Shown: positions 36,991 to 46,419 of the stretch, one piece after another
Layout: every line of letters starts with the position of its first letter
Numbering within the stretch: the first letter of the stretch is position 1
Origin: Deltaproteobacteria bacterium
Lineage (GTDB): Bacteria; Myxococcota_A; UBA796; UBA2385
DNA length: 64,000 bases
Direction: 5' to 3'
NCBI GenBank assembly: GCA_018401435.1
Contig: JAGYJW010000010.1
Coordinates: 106,248-170,247, forward strand
The notes under the pieces: model-generated
Database searches by the model: none
What the model was told of the DNA's origin: nothing
What the model saw: the letters and a program-made list of their open reading frames with translations, nothing else
Position numbers and translations under genes: made by a program

Positions 36991-38769
36991 ATGTTGGCCC
37001 CGCTGATGCTGCTGCTGGCCTGTTCGACGCCACCCACCCTGGGGCCGGCGGCGGATGGGACGCCCGATGGGCAGGCGGACACGGCATCGGCCGATGGGGA
37101 GACGGGCGGTGCCGACGGCGTGGACGGAGCGGACGGCGACAGCGGCGACCCGCCCCTGAACCCTCCCTATGAGCAGGATCTCGTCGTGGATGGCAGCTTC
37201 GAGTCCTTCGACATGGAGGGCTGGGAGGTGGAGGGCAGCTGCCGTCGGCTCTCGGTGGAGGGCGCGTTGTTGCCGGTCGAAGGCAGCGCCTTCCTCGCCG
37301 GCATCCAGGGCAACGAGCCCATCGATTGCGACGTGCGCCAGCAGCTCGATCTCAGCGAGTTGGGCTTCGATCTGGAGGCCGTGGATGCGGGCCTGGTGGC
37401 GGTCGACCTGGAGGCCTGGCTGGCCAGCACCGGGCCCGCCGAGGACTTCGACGACCCGATCCTGCTGCGGGTGCGCTACCTCGACGGGACCGACGCCTCC
37501 CTGGGCAGCCTGGAGACCCTGATGGGCGGCGCCGGCGCTTGGGTGCTGCGCGGCGCCACGGGCCTGCTGCCGCCGGGCACCCGCCGCCTGTCAGTGGAGC
37601 TGCAGAGTCGGTTCCGCAATCCCCCCGACAACAACGCCTATGCCGACGATGTGCGCCTGTGGCTGCGGCCAGTGACACCGGCAGACCCCAACCTCACCCT
37701 CGCGCCCTTGCTGCAGGATTATCGTATGGACGCGATGAGCCTGGCTTGGGAGACGGATGGCAATCTTGCCTTGCATGGAGTGCTATATGGGCCCAGCGAA
37801 GACGCGCCCACCCGGTACCAGGGGGCGGTGCGCACCATCGCAGTGGACGAGGAGCACTACGTTCACATCGCCGAGTTGGACGGGCTGAGCGCCGATACCG
37901 ACTATGCCTACCGGGTGTGGAGCGGGGCCACATCGGACGCACTCTACGATTTTCGGACGGCCCCGCCGGCCGAGGCCGACCACCTGCGCATGGCCTGGCT
38001 GGCCGACAACCAGGAGGGCTATAGCCGCTTTCGCATCCACCTGGACCACCTGTCGGCCCGCGACCCCGACCTGCTATTTGTGGCCGGCGACCTGGTGGCC
38101 ACCAGCACCCGGCTGGAGGAGTGGCGCGAGTGGTGGTGGGGCCCCCTGGTGGACGTCAACGATTTCGGCAGCACGACGCCGGTGCTGGTGGCCCGGGGCA
38201 ACCACGATCTGCACCACCCCTACGCCTATGCCTATGTGCAGGTGCCGGGCAACGGAGTCTTCTACAGCTTTCGCTACGGGCCCGTCTTCGTGGTGGCCTT
38301 GGACTCGCAGATCCTGCCGGCTCACCGACCCGAATCCATCGACCAGAAGGTCTTTCTGCGCGCGGCCCTGGAGTCGGACGAGGCCCGAAGCGCGGCCTAT
38401 CGGATTGTGACCTTTCACAATGGTCCCTTCTCCAACATCACCGGCAACGGCTCGTCGGGTTGGGAGGACGGCCGGCGGGAGTGGGTGCCCGTCTTTGAAG
38501 AGTTGGACGTCGATCTGGTCGTGACCGGGCACTACCACAGCTACCAGCGGGGCAGCTTGAATGGGGTGACCTATGTGACCGTGGGTGGGGGAGGCAGCAG
38601 CTTGCTGCAGGATGTGTGGGACAACTGGGACTGGATGACCGTGGCCGAGATGACCTGGATGTATTCGATGATGGAGGTGGAGGGGGAGACCTTGCGTTGG
38701 GACACCTACGATCTCGACGACAACCTGATTGACAGCTTCACCCTGGGGCCCGGGGACGACCCGGAGTGA
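36991..38769 (+). CDS. Metallophosphoesterase lipoprotein (purple-acid-phosphatase-like)
   Basis: A 592-residue lipoprotein. ATG 36991 is preceded by GGAGG at good spacing and gives lipobox LMLLLAC (Cys10). A short Asp-Gly linker (ADGVDGADGDSGD) follows. A carbohydrate-binding-like beta domain (about 70-230) and an FN3-like domain (about 235-320) precede the calcineurin-like phosphoesterase. Its metal motifs are MAWLADNQ, LFVAGDLV, ARGNHDLHH, TFHNGPF and VTGHYHSYQRG. Purple acid phosphatases share this FN3-phosphoesterase layout. It should act on the cell surface; the substrate is unknown. The next gene starts at its stop (GTGA). Confidence 0.85.
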   Translation: MLAPLMLLLACSTPPTLGPAADGTPDGQADTASADGETGGADGVDGADGDSGDPPLNPPYEQDLVVDGSFESFDMEGWEVEGSCRRLSVEGALLPVEGSAFLAGIQGNEPIDCDVRQQLDLSELGFDLEAVDAGLVAVDLEAWLASTGPAEDFDDPILLRVRYLDGTDASLGSLETLMGGAGAWVLRGATGLLPPGTRRLSVELQSRFRNPPDNNAYADDVRLWLRPVTPADPNLTLAPLLQDYRMDAMSLAWETDGNLALHGVLYGPSEDAPTRYQGAVRTIAVDEEHYVHIAELDGLSADTDYAYRVWSGATSDALYDFRTAPPAEADHLRMAWLADNQEGYSRFRIHLDHLSARDPDLLFVAGDLVATSTRLEEWREWWWGPLVDVNDFGSTTPVLVARGNHDLHHPYAYAYVQVPGNGVFYSFRYGPVFVVALDSQILPAHRPESIDQKVFLRAALESDEARSAAYRIVTFHNGPFSNITGNGSSGWEDGRREWVPVFEELDVDLVVTGHYHSYQRGSLNGVTYVTVGGGGSSLLQDVWDNWDWMTVAEMTWMYSMMEVEGETLRWDTYDLDDNLIDSFTLGPGDDPE

Positions 38770-40361
38770 AGGCCCCACCCCCGACCCGTCGCCCCTGGCG
38801 GGAGCTGCCCCTGGTCTTGGGGGTGCTGACCGGCTGGGCCTTGTGTTGGCGCTTTGGGGCTGCCTTTGTCTTTGAAGCGCCTACGCGCTTCTTTGGCTAC
38901 GGTTGGCCGGGCTATGTCAACAACGCGTGGATGGTCGTGCACCGGCAGGACCTGGGCTATGATGGCTTTCGAAAGCCGCTTCACGGGCTGATTCTGGGTG
39001 GGGCCGGCGAGCTGCTCGGCCGCTATGACCATGGCGCCATCCTGGTGGGCTCCCTGGCGGTGGGCCTGCTGGTGCTGGCCGCAGGTGTGGGGGCGCGGGC
39101 CTTGTCGGGTCCCTGGGCGGGCGCGGTTGCGGCGGCCAGCTTGCCGCTGGTGCCCCACAACGTCGACGCGGTGCGTTGGGCCAACAACTACCCGCTGCTG
39201 GGGGCCTGCGCGGGGGCCTGCCTGGCCCTCTGCCTTTGTGCGGCGCGCTGGCCCTCGGCCCTGCTGGGCCTGGCCGCGGGGGTGGCGGGCGGCCTGGCCT
39301 GGGGGGTGGATGGCCGGGGGGCCTTGATGGCAACGGCGGCGGGGGCCCTGCTGCCCTTGGGTTTGCTCAAGCGGCGCGATCTGCAGGGCTGGTTGATGCC
39401 CCTGTTCTTTGTATTGGGCATGGGGGTGGGGCCCCTGAGCGAGCGGATCCTGGCCCTGCCCGGGGCCCCCCACCTGGCGCTGCAGGAGGGCCTGGCCTTC
39501 CAACGCGAGGTGGCCCTGCGTTGGTCCACTCAGGTTCGAGATCCCGCGTTGGAGGCGGCTTGTGGCGCGGAGCCGCCCCACGAGCTGCCCTCCTTCGAGG
39601 CCCTGCAGCGTCCCTGCGCCCAGCAGATGATGCGCTACAACCTCGAGAAGATCCTGCCGCGCCACCTGCCCTTCGGCGTGGTTTGGACGGGCTGGCTGAG
39701 CCTGCTGGTCTTGCTGCCGGGGCGGCAGGGGTGGCGGGGCAGCCTGCGGGGCCTGGCCTTCTGTGGGGTGGCCCTGCTGCCGCTGCTGCTGGAGGCCCGG
39801 TGGGTGCCGTTGCCAGACCGCTATGTGGTGCCCCGAGCCATGCTGCTCGCGGTGCTCGCGCCGGCTGGCCTGCTGCGCCTGGTGGGCAGTCTGGGCAAGG
39901 GGGGGCCCTGGCTTGCCGGGCCGGTCGCGGTTGCGGCCTTCGTCTGGGTGTGGGCGACGGATCCCTCTTTGCGTCGGGAACCCACGACCCTGGACCTCAA
40001 CCACTATTTCGCCATGCGGGAGCGCAGCATCGCGGCGGTGCAGGCCGCGCTGAAGGACCAGCCAGCGCCCTTCATCGACTGCTCCGAGCACTATGTGGCT
40101 ACCGCGCTGCTGCCCCGAATCACCAGCGAGGCGCCCCCGTTGCTGCGGGTGCAGGAGGCCGACCGCTGCTTGAGTTATATTGCGACGGCTCCGGTTGGGG
40201 CGCTCTTTGCGGCGGACGCCAATATCAGGCTGCGCCAGCGGGCCAGGACCACCCTGGGTGGGCCCGTGAGCTTCGACGCCGCCCGCATGCAGGCGTCGGG
40301 CTGGCAGGCGGAGCTGTCTGAAGAGACCTTTCAACTGTGGCGGCGAATTCGGGTAGAGTGA
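38766..40361 (+). CDS. Polytopic membrane protein (glycosyltransferase-39-like topology)
   Basis: A 531-residue integral membrane protein started at GTG 38766, which overlaps the phosphoesterase stop. About ten hydrophobic segments follow residue 14, and a large loop with Cys residues lies between segments around 250-310 and again in a C-terminal soluble tail (about 430-531). Topology with an early acidic-aromatic region (FGYGWPGYVNNAWMV) resembles PMT/ArnT-like glycosyltransferases, but the DE/DD signature in the first loop is not clear, so the function stays open. Confidence 0.65.
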   Translation: MKAPPPTRRPWRELPLVLGVLTGWALCWRFGAAFVFEAPTRFFGYGWPGYVNNAWMVVHRQDLGYDGFRKPLHGLILGGAGELLGRYDHGAILVGSLAVGLLVLAAGVGARALSGPWAGAVAAASLPLVPHNVDAVRWANNYPLLGACAGACLALCLCAARWPSALLGLAAGVAGGLAWGVDGRGALMATAAGALLPLGLLKRRDLQGWLMPLFFVLGMGVGPLSERILALPGAPHLALQEGLAFQREVALRWSTQVRDPALEAACGAEPPHELPSFEALQRPCAQQMMRYNLEKILPRHLPFGVVWTGWLSLLVLLPGRQGWRGSLRGLAFCGVALLPLLLEARWVPLPDRYVVPRAMLLAVLAPAGLLRLVGSLGKGGPWLAGPVAVAAFVWVWATDPSLRREPTTLDLNHYFAMRERSIAAVQAALKDQPAPFIDCSEHYVATALLPRITSEAPPLLRVQEADRCLSYIATAPVGALFAADANIRLRQRARTTLGGPVSFDAARMQASGWQAELSEETFQLWRRIRVE

Positions 40362-40392
40362 TGGGCCCTCTCCTTCGCCGCCGAGGTCTGCC

Positions 40393-41382
40393 ATGCGCCC
40401 CCTCTTCCCCCGCCTTCTGCTGTCGCTGTCGCTGTTGCTGTCGGCCTGCGGTACGGACACGCGCCTGGGCGACCAGGTCGCCGACGCCGATGTGACCGAC
40501 CTCATCCGCGAGATCCCCGACGCGCCGCCCGGCGGCGCCCGCTTCCTCACGCCGGTCTACGAGATCCCCGCCTACACCGAGAAGCAGCTCTGCCTCTTCG
40601 GCACCCTGGATTGGCCGGAGGACCGCGCCATCCACTTCCAGGGCAACTACCAGTCGGAGAACGGGCACCACATCGTCCTGTTGCGCACCAGCGTCGATCC
40701 GCGCGACTACCCCGACGGCGAGGTCTTCGACTGCACCGAGGACGGGGAGCTGGACATGACCGATATGGAGCCTCTCTTCATCCTGCCCCAGGGGGTAGAC
40801 CCCGAGACGGGCGCGGTTGAATACACGCTGCCGGAGGGCATGGCCGCCGAGCTTCCGGGCGGCTCGCGCTATGTGCTTCAGTCCCACTACGTCAATTCCA
40901 CCGACAAGCCCATCCGGGTGCAGGACGCCGTCACCTTCGGCTTCATTCCGCCCGAGACGGTGACCGCTTGGACTGCGGCCTTCACCCACGTCTATACCAG
41001 CCATCCCATCCAACCGGGAGAAGAGAAGACCCTGTCCTTCGAGTGCGCCTTCGACAACCGCGGCCAGGACCTCAACATCCTGTTCATGGGGGGCCATATG
41101 CACGAGTGGGGTACGGCCTTTCACACCGACCTGCTGCGGGCCGGCTCGGACGAGCCGGAGCGTATCTACGATATTCCGGTTTGGGACACCCTCTACCGCG
41201 ACCTGCCGCCCATCAACGACTATACGGACGACCCCCTGGTCATCCACGAGGGTGATCGATTCTCCACCAACTGCACCTGGGTCAACACCGAGGACCATGT
41301 CCTCGACTTCCCCCACGAGATGTGCGTCACCTTTGGCATGGTCTACCCATCCAAGGTGCCGATGATCTGCGACCCGAGCTGA
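40393..41382 (+). CDS. PHM-like copper type II monooxygenase lipoprotein
   Basis: A 329-residue lipoprotein (lipobox LSLLLSAC, Cys19) resembling the core of peptidylglycine alpha-hydroxylating and dopamine beta-monooxygenases. All six copper ligands of that family seem present: His92-His93 (ENGHHIVLL) and His165 (LQSHYVN) for the first site, and His235, His237 (GGHMHEWG) and Met310 (HEMCVTF) for the second. Spacing agrees with the animal enzymes. Such proteins hydroxylate C-H bonds using ascorbate; the bacterial substrate is unknown. A stretch of 31 bp separates it from the membrane-protein gene. Confidence 0.8.
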   Translation: MRPLFPRLLLSLSLLLSACGTDTRLGDQVADADVTDLIREIPDAPPGGARFLTPVYEIPAYTEKQLCLFGTLDWPEDRAIHFQGNYQSENGHHIVLLRTSVDPRDYPDGEVFDCTEDGELDMTDMEPLFILPQGVDPETGAVEYTLPEGMAAELPGGSRYVLQSHYVNSTDKPIRVQDAVTFGFIPPETVTAWTAAFTHVYTSHPIQPGEEKTLSFECAFDNRGQDLNILFMGGHMHEWGTAFHTDLLRAGSDEPERIYDIPVWDTLYRDLPPINDYTDDPLVIHEGDRFSTNCTWVNTEDHVLDFPHEMCVTFGMVYPSKVPMICDPS

Positions 41383-41395
41383 ACGCGGGGCGCCG

Positions 41396-41809
41396 CTATT
41401 CGTTGGCTCCGGCGTCGATCCAGGCCGCGACCCGCGCGACCGCCGCGGCGTCCAGGGCGCCGCTCGGCGGCATGATGGTGCCGGCGATGCCGCTGTCCCC
41501 GCGCAGCTTCTGCATGAGGTAGCTGCCCTCGCTGTCGCCGGCGACCACCAGGATCGAACCGGGCTGTGCTGCCGATTCGACACCCACAAGGTCACCCGGG
41601 GTCGTGTCGGCGTCCAGGGTGAGGCCGCCGGTGCCCGAGCCATGGCAGGACGAGAATCCGCAGGAATTCACCAGCACCTCGTCGCGCACGCCGGTCCAGG
41701 AGGCGTCCACCGCAGCATCGCCGCTGTCAGCGCTGTCGCCGCCCTCCTTGTCGCCGCAAGCGAAGAACAGAAGGGGCAAGACGGAGAATGGGGCAATCAA
41801 GGCGCGCAT
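41396..41809 (-). CDS. Small cytochrome-like lipoprotein with CX4CH motif
   Basis: A 137-residue lipoprotein (LLFFAC, Cys18) with linker GDKEGGDSADSGD. It contains NSCGFSSCHGSG, a C-x4-C-H motif, later VVAGDSEGSYLMQKL and the MPPSGALDAAAVARVAAWIDAGA ending (given here in part), the layout of planctomycete/myxococcal cytochrome-c-like domains. The wide Cys spacing may prevent normal haem attachment. GGAGGT precedes the ATG. It is convergent with the copper monooxygenase-like gene, which may be a redox partner. Confidence 0.75.
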   Translation of the reverse strand: MRALIAPFSVLPLLFFACGDKEGGDSADSGDAAVDASWTGVRDEVLVNSCGFSSCHGSGTGGLTLDADTTPGDLVGVESAAQPGSILVVAGDSEGSYLMQKLRGDSGIAGTIMPPSGALDAAAVARVAAWIDAGANE

Positions 41810-41822
41810 GGGACCTCCGGGA

Positions 41823-42353
41823 TCAGGGGTTCAGCAGGCCAAAGAAGACCGTCACATCGGTGCTTCCGGCCATCAGATCGGTGCGGTTCTGGCCCGGCAG
41901 CGTGACCGGATCCCGCTGGTCGGGGCCCGGGCCATCGGGGTTGGCGTTGCCATCAGAGTCCAAGAAGCCCAGGATGATCACGCTCACGGCGGTGATCGCC
42001 TCGGTCTCCAGCAGGATGCCGGTGGCATCGCCCGTGAGGTCGATGTCGGCCACATAGAGGCTGGCCAGGGCCACCGCGCCCTCGTCGGGCCCCACGCTGC
42101 TCACCTCGTCAGCGTGGTAGACATCCCCCCAGAAGTTGCCCTGGGCGGGCTCATCCATCACGTCGCGGTAGTCGGCGTCGATGTCGAAGGAGAGGCGCAA
42201 GACGGAAGTGACCGGGCTGTCTTCGCCGTCCGTGCCGTCAGCGCCATCGGCTCCGTTGGAGGCGCTGTCTTCGCCGCCGCTGTCGTCCTTGTTGCCGGTG
42301 CAGGCCACAGCGGTGAAGGCGAGGAGCAGGAGGGGGAGGGCGTGGATCTTCAT
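41823..42353 (-). CDS. Lipoprotein of unknown function
   Basis: A 176-residue lipoprotein, started at ATG 42353 (MKIHALPLLLLAFTAVAC; an in-frame ATG at 42362 is also possible). The linker is GGEDSASNGADGADGTDGED. The mature part has SFDIDADYRDVMDEPAQGNFWGD and later GFLDSDGNANPDGPGPDQRD, which could bind calcium, but I do not recognise the fold. It is upstream of and probably cotranscribed with the cytochrome-like lipoprotein (13-bp gap). Confidence 0.7.
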   Translation of the reverse strand: MKIHALPLLLLAFTAVACTGNKDDSGGEDSASNGADGADGTDGEDSPVTSVLRLSFDIDADYRDVMDEPAQGNFWGDVYHADEVSSVGPDEGAVALASLYVADIDLTGDATGILLETEAITAVSVIILGFLDSDGNANPDGPGPDQRDPVTLPGQNRTDLMAGSTDVTVFFGLLNP

Positions 42354-42398
42354 GCGCGGCACGCTACCATGGGCGGGACGCGTCCACCCGGGATCTTC

Positions 42399-43646
42399 AT
42401 GTCGCTGCGCCTTTCAAACCGGGCCCTGGTGGGCATCCCTGCCCTTGCATGCCTGTTGGCGCTGCTGGCCCCCGCGCCCGCTGACGCCCATGGCGGCCTG
42501 CACCAGAGCCAGGCCGTCGTCCCCACCGCCGAGGGCCCCGTCGTGGTCAGCACCTATGGCCTGGTGGCGACCAACGAAGATGGGGACTGGCAGTGGGTCT
42601 GCGAGGAGGTCGCCCAGGCCGGCAGCTCCGCCTGGACCTTTGGTACCACCCCCCAGGGCAGCTGGCTGATGGCCACCATCGACGGCCTGGTACGCAGCCC
42701 TGACCGCTGCGTGTGGACCGCTGTGCAGGGACCCTTGTGGGGCCGCTATGTCACCGCGGTCCTGGGCGACGCCGGCCGCGGCGGCACCTGGGCCCTCACC
42801 GGCAGCAGCGCCGAGGAGAACCCGCTGTGGTGGTCCCAAGACGACGGCCAGACCTGGACCGCCGGCCCCTTGCTGCACCCCACCGCGCGTTTACGCAGCA
42901 TCGCGATCGAGTCGGATGGCCGACTGTGGGTGCAGGGCATGGATGGCAGCATGGCCCTGCTGTGGACCTCGCCCGACGGCGAGACGTGGACCGAACAAGT
43001 TATCGATGAGAATGCTTTTAGTGCCCATGTTTTCGCGGCCGCCGGCGGCGTGGCCTGGCTGAGCCTGGCCCACGAGGGCGCCCCCACTCGGCTGCTGCGG
43101 GTGCTGCCCGGTCAGACCCCCACCGCGGTCTGGGAGGGCGAGACCCTGGACGCCGTGGACGCCGGCCCCGACCCCGACGAGGTCTGGCTGAGCGCCGCAG
43201 GCCAGGGCACCCAACGCAGCCGGGACGGCGGCGAGACCTGGGCGGCCGTGGACCAGCTGGGCGATGTCGCCTGCCTGGTGAACGATGGCAGCGACCGTTG
43301 GGCCTGCACCGACAATTGGGCCGATGGCGCGGCGGTCAAGGTCGCGGCGGTGGGCAGCACGGACTTCGTCGAGGCCCTCTGGTTTGGCGATGTTCGCAGC
43401 GTGGCCGACTGCCCCGCCGACAGCACCACCCGCCTGGCCTGTGACCCCTTGTGGGCCGACCTCGACCCCCTCAGCGGCTTCGACCAGGAGCGAGACAGCG
43501 GCGAGGCCCGGGTTGGGGGGGATGCCCCGGGCTGCAGTTGCGGCGGGCGAGGCGCGGCCGGGCTGCTGCCCTGGGTGGGCCTGGCGGCCTGGCGGCGGCG
43601 ACTCCGCAGAAAAAGGGCCGAAAAGGTGCCAGGTGTTGCATGTTGA
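42399..43646 (+). CDS. Secreted beta-propeller-like protein with MYXO-CTERM-like tail
   Basis: A 415-residue protein started at ATG 42399 with signal peptide (LACLLALLAPAPADA). Repeated blades such as LVATNEDGDWQWV, WWSQDDGQTWTAGP, LLWTSPDGETWTE and QRSRDGGETWAAV are BNR/sortilin-type repeats. The C-terminus reads GCSCGG, then a hydrophobic stretch (GLLPWVGLAAW) and RRRLRRKR: the Cys-hydrophobic-Arg pattern of MYXO-CTERM sorting signals handled by myxosortases. The final residues EKVPGVAC are encoded by the 24-bp interspersed repeat and look like an accidental extension. Confidence 0.8.
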   Translation: MSLRLSNRALVGIPALACLLALLAPAPADAHGGLHQSQAVVPTAEGPVVVSTYGLVATNEDGDWQWVCEEVAQAGSSAWTFGTTPQGSWLMATIDGLVRSPDRCVWTAVQGPLWGRYVTAVLGDAGRGGTWALTGSSAEENPLWWSQDDGQTWTAGPLLHPTARLRSIAIESDGRLWVQGMDGSMALLWTSPDGETWTEQVIDENAFSAHVFAAAGGVAWLSLAHEGAPTRLLRVLPGQTPTAVWEGETLDAVDAGPDPDEVWLSAAGQGTQRSRDGGETWAAVDQLGDVACLVNDGSDRWACTDNWADGAAVKVAAVGSTDFVEALWFGDVRSVADCPADSTTRLACDPLWADLDPLSGFDQERDSGEARVGGDAPGCSCGGRGAAGLLPWVGLAAWRRRLRRKRAEKVPGVAC

Positions 43647-43679
43647 AGGTTGAAAAATGGTGCCAGGTGTTGCATGTTG
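43622..43679 (-). repeat. Paired 24-bp repeats, left end of IS1182-like element
   Basis: Two copies in reverse orientation (43622-43645 and about 43656-43679, period 34 bp), each with GGTGCCAGGTGTTGCATGTT. The inner copy continues GATTCCTGAGAA and is matched by the right end of the element over 32-33 bp with one mismatch. The outer copy contains the stop codon of the upstream gene. Confidence 0.85.
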
Positions 43680-43864
43680 ATTCCTGAGAACCAAAGCCGT
43701 CCCTGCGGCCGCTGGGGGGCTGTAGGCCAGGCGCGGCTCGCCGCTGCCGCGTCCTGCTGGCGGGACTCGAATCCGTTGCGCCGGCGCTCTTGGGCTGCGG
43801 CGGCAGGCTGAGTGGCGTCCCTGGGCCGCGTGGGGCCGTGCGCGGGCCCACGCGGCCCCTTGGG

Positions 43865-44264
43865 TCAGGCTGCGCTTCGCCTCTTTTGGCCGGTTCGGAG
43901 CCATCTCTTGGTGTTGCAGGCGGCGATCTTGTTGGTAACCGCCAGGCGGACTCTCGGGGCGCGTCGGACGCGCAGCTTCCGCATTCCATGGGCCCGTTTC
44001 AGTTCAGAGTTCGTGGCCTCGATCCCTGCTCGAATGCCGCATTTCTTCCACCATCCTGGGTCCCGTTGCCGGGCCAGCGCCTCGTCTCGGGCACGCAGCG
44101 ATGGTCGGTCCTCGACCCGGCGATGGGACCGCGCGTTCCCCCGGCTCACGCAACGGTCGGCCACCGGGCAGCCCGCGCAGGTATTCCGGTCGAAGTAGAC
44201 GAATCGGGCGGGCTCTTCGATGTGTTGGATGGTCCGGTGGCCGACGCGGATGGGGGCATGGCCC
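43865..44264 (-). pseudogene. IS1182-family transposase, C-terminal fragment
   Basis: The C-terminal third of the transposase, downstream of the nested ISAs1 copy. It has the zinc-like segment CAGCPVADRCVSRG, then RRVEDRPSLRARDEALARQ and the catalytic Glu block IEATNSELKRAHGMRKLRVR, typical of IS1182. It connects to the upstream fragment through CPQGHAPIRVGH once the insertion and a nearby one-base shift are corrected. Confidence 0.82.
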
Positions 44265-45477
44265 CAGGGCGATCGCATCTAATCGCCGAGGATCTTCAAT
44301 AGGTATCGATGATCCCAGCCCGCACGCAGCCTCTTGGTCTTGATGCCCCGCTTGGAGGAGGTCTCCTGCTTGAGGAGGTTGAGTGCGATGCTGCGGACCG
44401 TCGCGAGGTTCTCGGCTGCATGGCCCTTCCTCGCTCTGGCCTCGTCCTCTCGGAAGGCGATGTCGAGCACCCAGTGCAGTCCGTTCTCGATCTGCCAGTG
44501 CGCCCGGACGATGCGCGCGGCCTCTTGGGCGGCGAGGTCGGGGATGCTGGAGAGGAAGTAGCGCCGGTGGACCGAGGTGTCCTTGCCGAGGGCCGTGCGG
44601 TGGGCTTCGACGCAGGCGAGGCTCTTCATGCCCGCCCAGTCTTCGGACTCCGGCAGCCAGTCGAGCTCGCTCGATGTCCAGACCTTCCGCACCTCGTCGC
44701 GGTCGTGGGCCTGCGGACTCTCGTGGAAGTCGTGCTGATGCCGTCGAAGTCCGTGAGGACGCCGTCCTCGAAGAAGCCCTGAACCTCCTGGTGCAGCGTC
44801 GGGTGGTTGTCCTGAGCGCGAGAACGTAGTCAGCCTCCGCCTTGATGATGACGGCCGCGATGGACTTCTGGCAGCCCATCGCGTCGATGGTGACGATGCA
44901 GCCCTTCAACTCGAGGGCCGCCACAGCCGGGGATGGCGAGATCTCGTTGGACTTCTCGCTCGTCGGTACCTGCCCGAGCACCAGCCGGTTCGCCGTGGCC
45001 CAGGCGTTGACCAGGTGGATGGGGCCTCGGCTGCTCGCCCGTCCTTTGCTCCGACGAACGGTCTTGCTGTCGATGGCGACCACTTCTGTCGTCCACCGAG
45101 CTGGCGACTGTCCCCACCCACCGCATGAAGCTGGCAGAGAAAGCCTCGGGGCTCAGCATCGAGAAGACACGCCCGATGGTGTCGTGCGACGGGATGCCGT
45201 TCGGAAGGTCCAGGATCTTGCGGAGCCACTCCTCCTGGCCTTCCCGAAGTCCTCGATCTGCACGAATCCATCGGCACCACAGATGACCGCCAGAACGCTC
45301 AGGACCAAGATGTCCCGCAGCGAGTGGCGCCGTGTGCGCGCCATGCGCGGGTCGGGGATGTCGTCGAAGGACTCCAGGAGGGTCGGCATGCAGATCTGTC
45401 CTGATCCCCACCGATGCGGGGCTTTGGGTGATCTGCCCGCCCTATCGCGCTGGCCCCGTCAAGATGCGATTGCCCTG
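44265..45477 (-). mobile_element. ISAs1-family insertion sequence, copy D (indel-rich)
   Basis: A 1213-bp copy with the standard termini and a perfect 10-bp target duplication GGCATGGCCC (44255-44264 and 45478-45487). It lies inside the IS1182-like transposase gene in the same orientation. The left 450 bp and right 200 bp match copies A and B, while the interior contains about ten small indels. Confidence 0.92.
44279..45389 (-). pseudogene. ISAs1-family transposase, frameshifted
   Basis: The copy A transposase in pieces: an N-terminal part from 45389 to about 45240, a middle part with altered frames (first catalytic block reads AIDSKTVRRS, Gly to Ser), and an intact 137-residue C-terminal piece (44279-44692) with WQIENGLHWVLD. 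It is not translatable as one protein. Confidence 0.88.
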
Positions 45478-46345
45478 GGCATGGCCCTGCGGACAGGCGA
45501 CGATGCGGTTCTGGTCGTCGTAAACGAACTGGTCCCGGCTCGTAGGCTGGAGGGGTCTTATCGCCACCGCCTTCGTCCTTCCCCGGCTCGACCACCTTCA
45601 ACTGCTCCTGCACGAGACGCACGATCAGCTCGAAGCTCTCCCACGACGAGACATCGTCGTCGTCGCGGAAGCGCAGCCACACCTCCACCAGCCACTCCGC
45701 CAGCGTCTGAAGCAGCGATGCCGGCCCGTTGTCGCCAAACCAGCCGCGCTTCTCGGCCCGCTCCGCTGACCACGCCCGCAGCGACTCCGACAGCGTGCCG
45801 AAGGCGTCCTCTCGGTTGCGCTGCAGATCTCGAAGGAAGAGCTCGAGCGTGCGGCCGAACAGGCCGGTGCGGCCCCGACGACAGATATTCGACACCACGA
45901 AGGTCGAGTCCATCCGCTGAAGCTCCGTGCTGAGCCGCAGGTCTTCGATCTGGGCGTCACGGAGATGCTCGAAGAGCCGGTGAAGCAGCTGCATCTCAGG
46001 GTCGAGCCGGACCAGGCGGCTGCGGAAGTCCACCAGCGACCGCCGAGACAAGTAGGACTCGCCCGGCTCCAGCCCCAGCGCGAACTGCCACCGGGCGTCG
46101 AAGCTCAGCGCGTCGAGCGCATGCTGGTCCGACAGGTCGAACATCTCCTGGAGAAGGCAGATCCCGAGACGGCGCGCGATGGACCAGCTCGGTCGACCCT
46201 TCTCCGACGCGTACAGCGCGGCAAAGTCCGACTCGCAGGCCAGCAGGATGGGAAAGACCCGCTCATGGAACACACTCGCCCAGCTGGCGCGAAGCCGCTC
46301 CCTCGCTTCTTCCGGAAGCCCGTGCCCTGCAGGCAAGAGGGCCAC
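45478..46345 (-). pseudogene. IS1182-family transposase, N-terminal fragment
   Basis: About 280 residues, starting at GTG 46345 (a stop lies about ten codons upstream). It includes the DUF772-like N-terminal domain: SIARRLGICLLQEMFDLSD, HALDALSFDARWQFALGL and SYLSRRSLVDFRSRL, then LQRMDSTFVVSN with the first catalytic Asp. A one-base frameshift near 45545 follows PPAYEPG; in the other frame the protein continues QFVYDDQNRIVACPQGHA up to the nested insertion. Broken by both the shift and the IS. Confidence 0.8.
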
Positions 46346-46419
46346 CTGTCGATCGGTCGGTCGGTAGATATTCTCTGATCACATGCCCGGGGTCTGTGGT
46401 CGACTTTCTTCTCAGGAAT

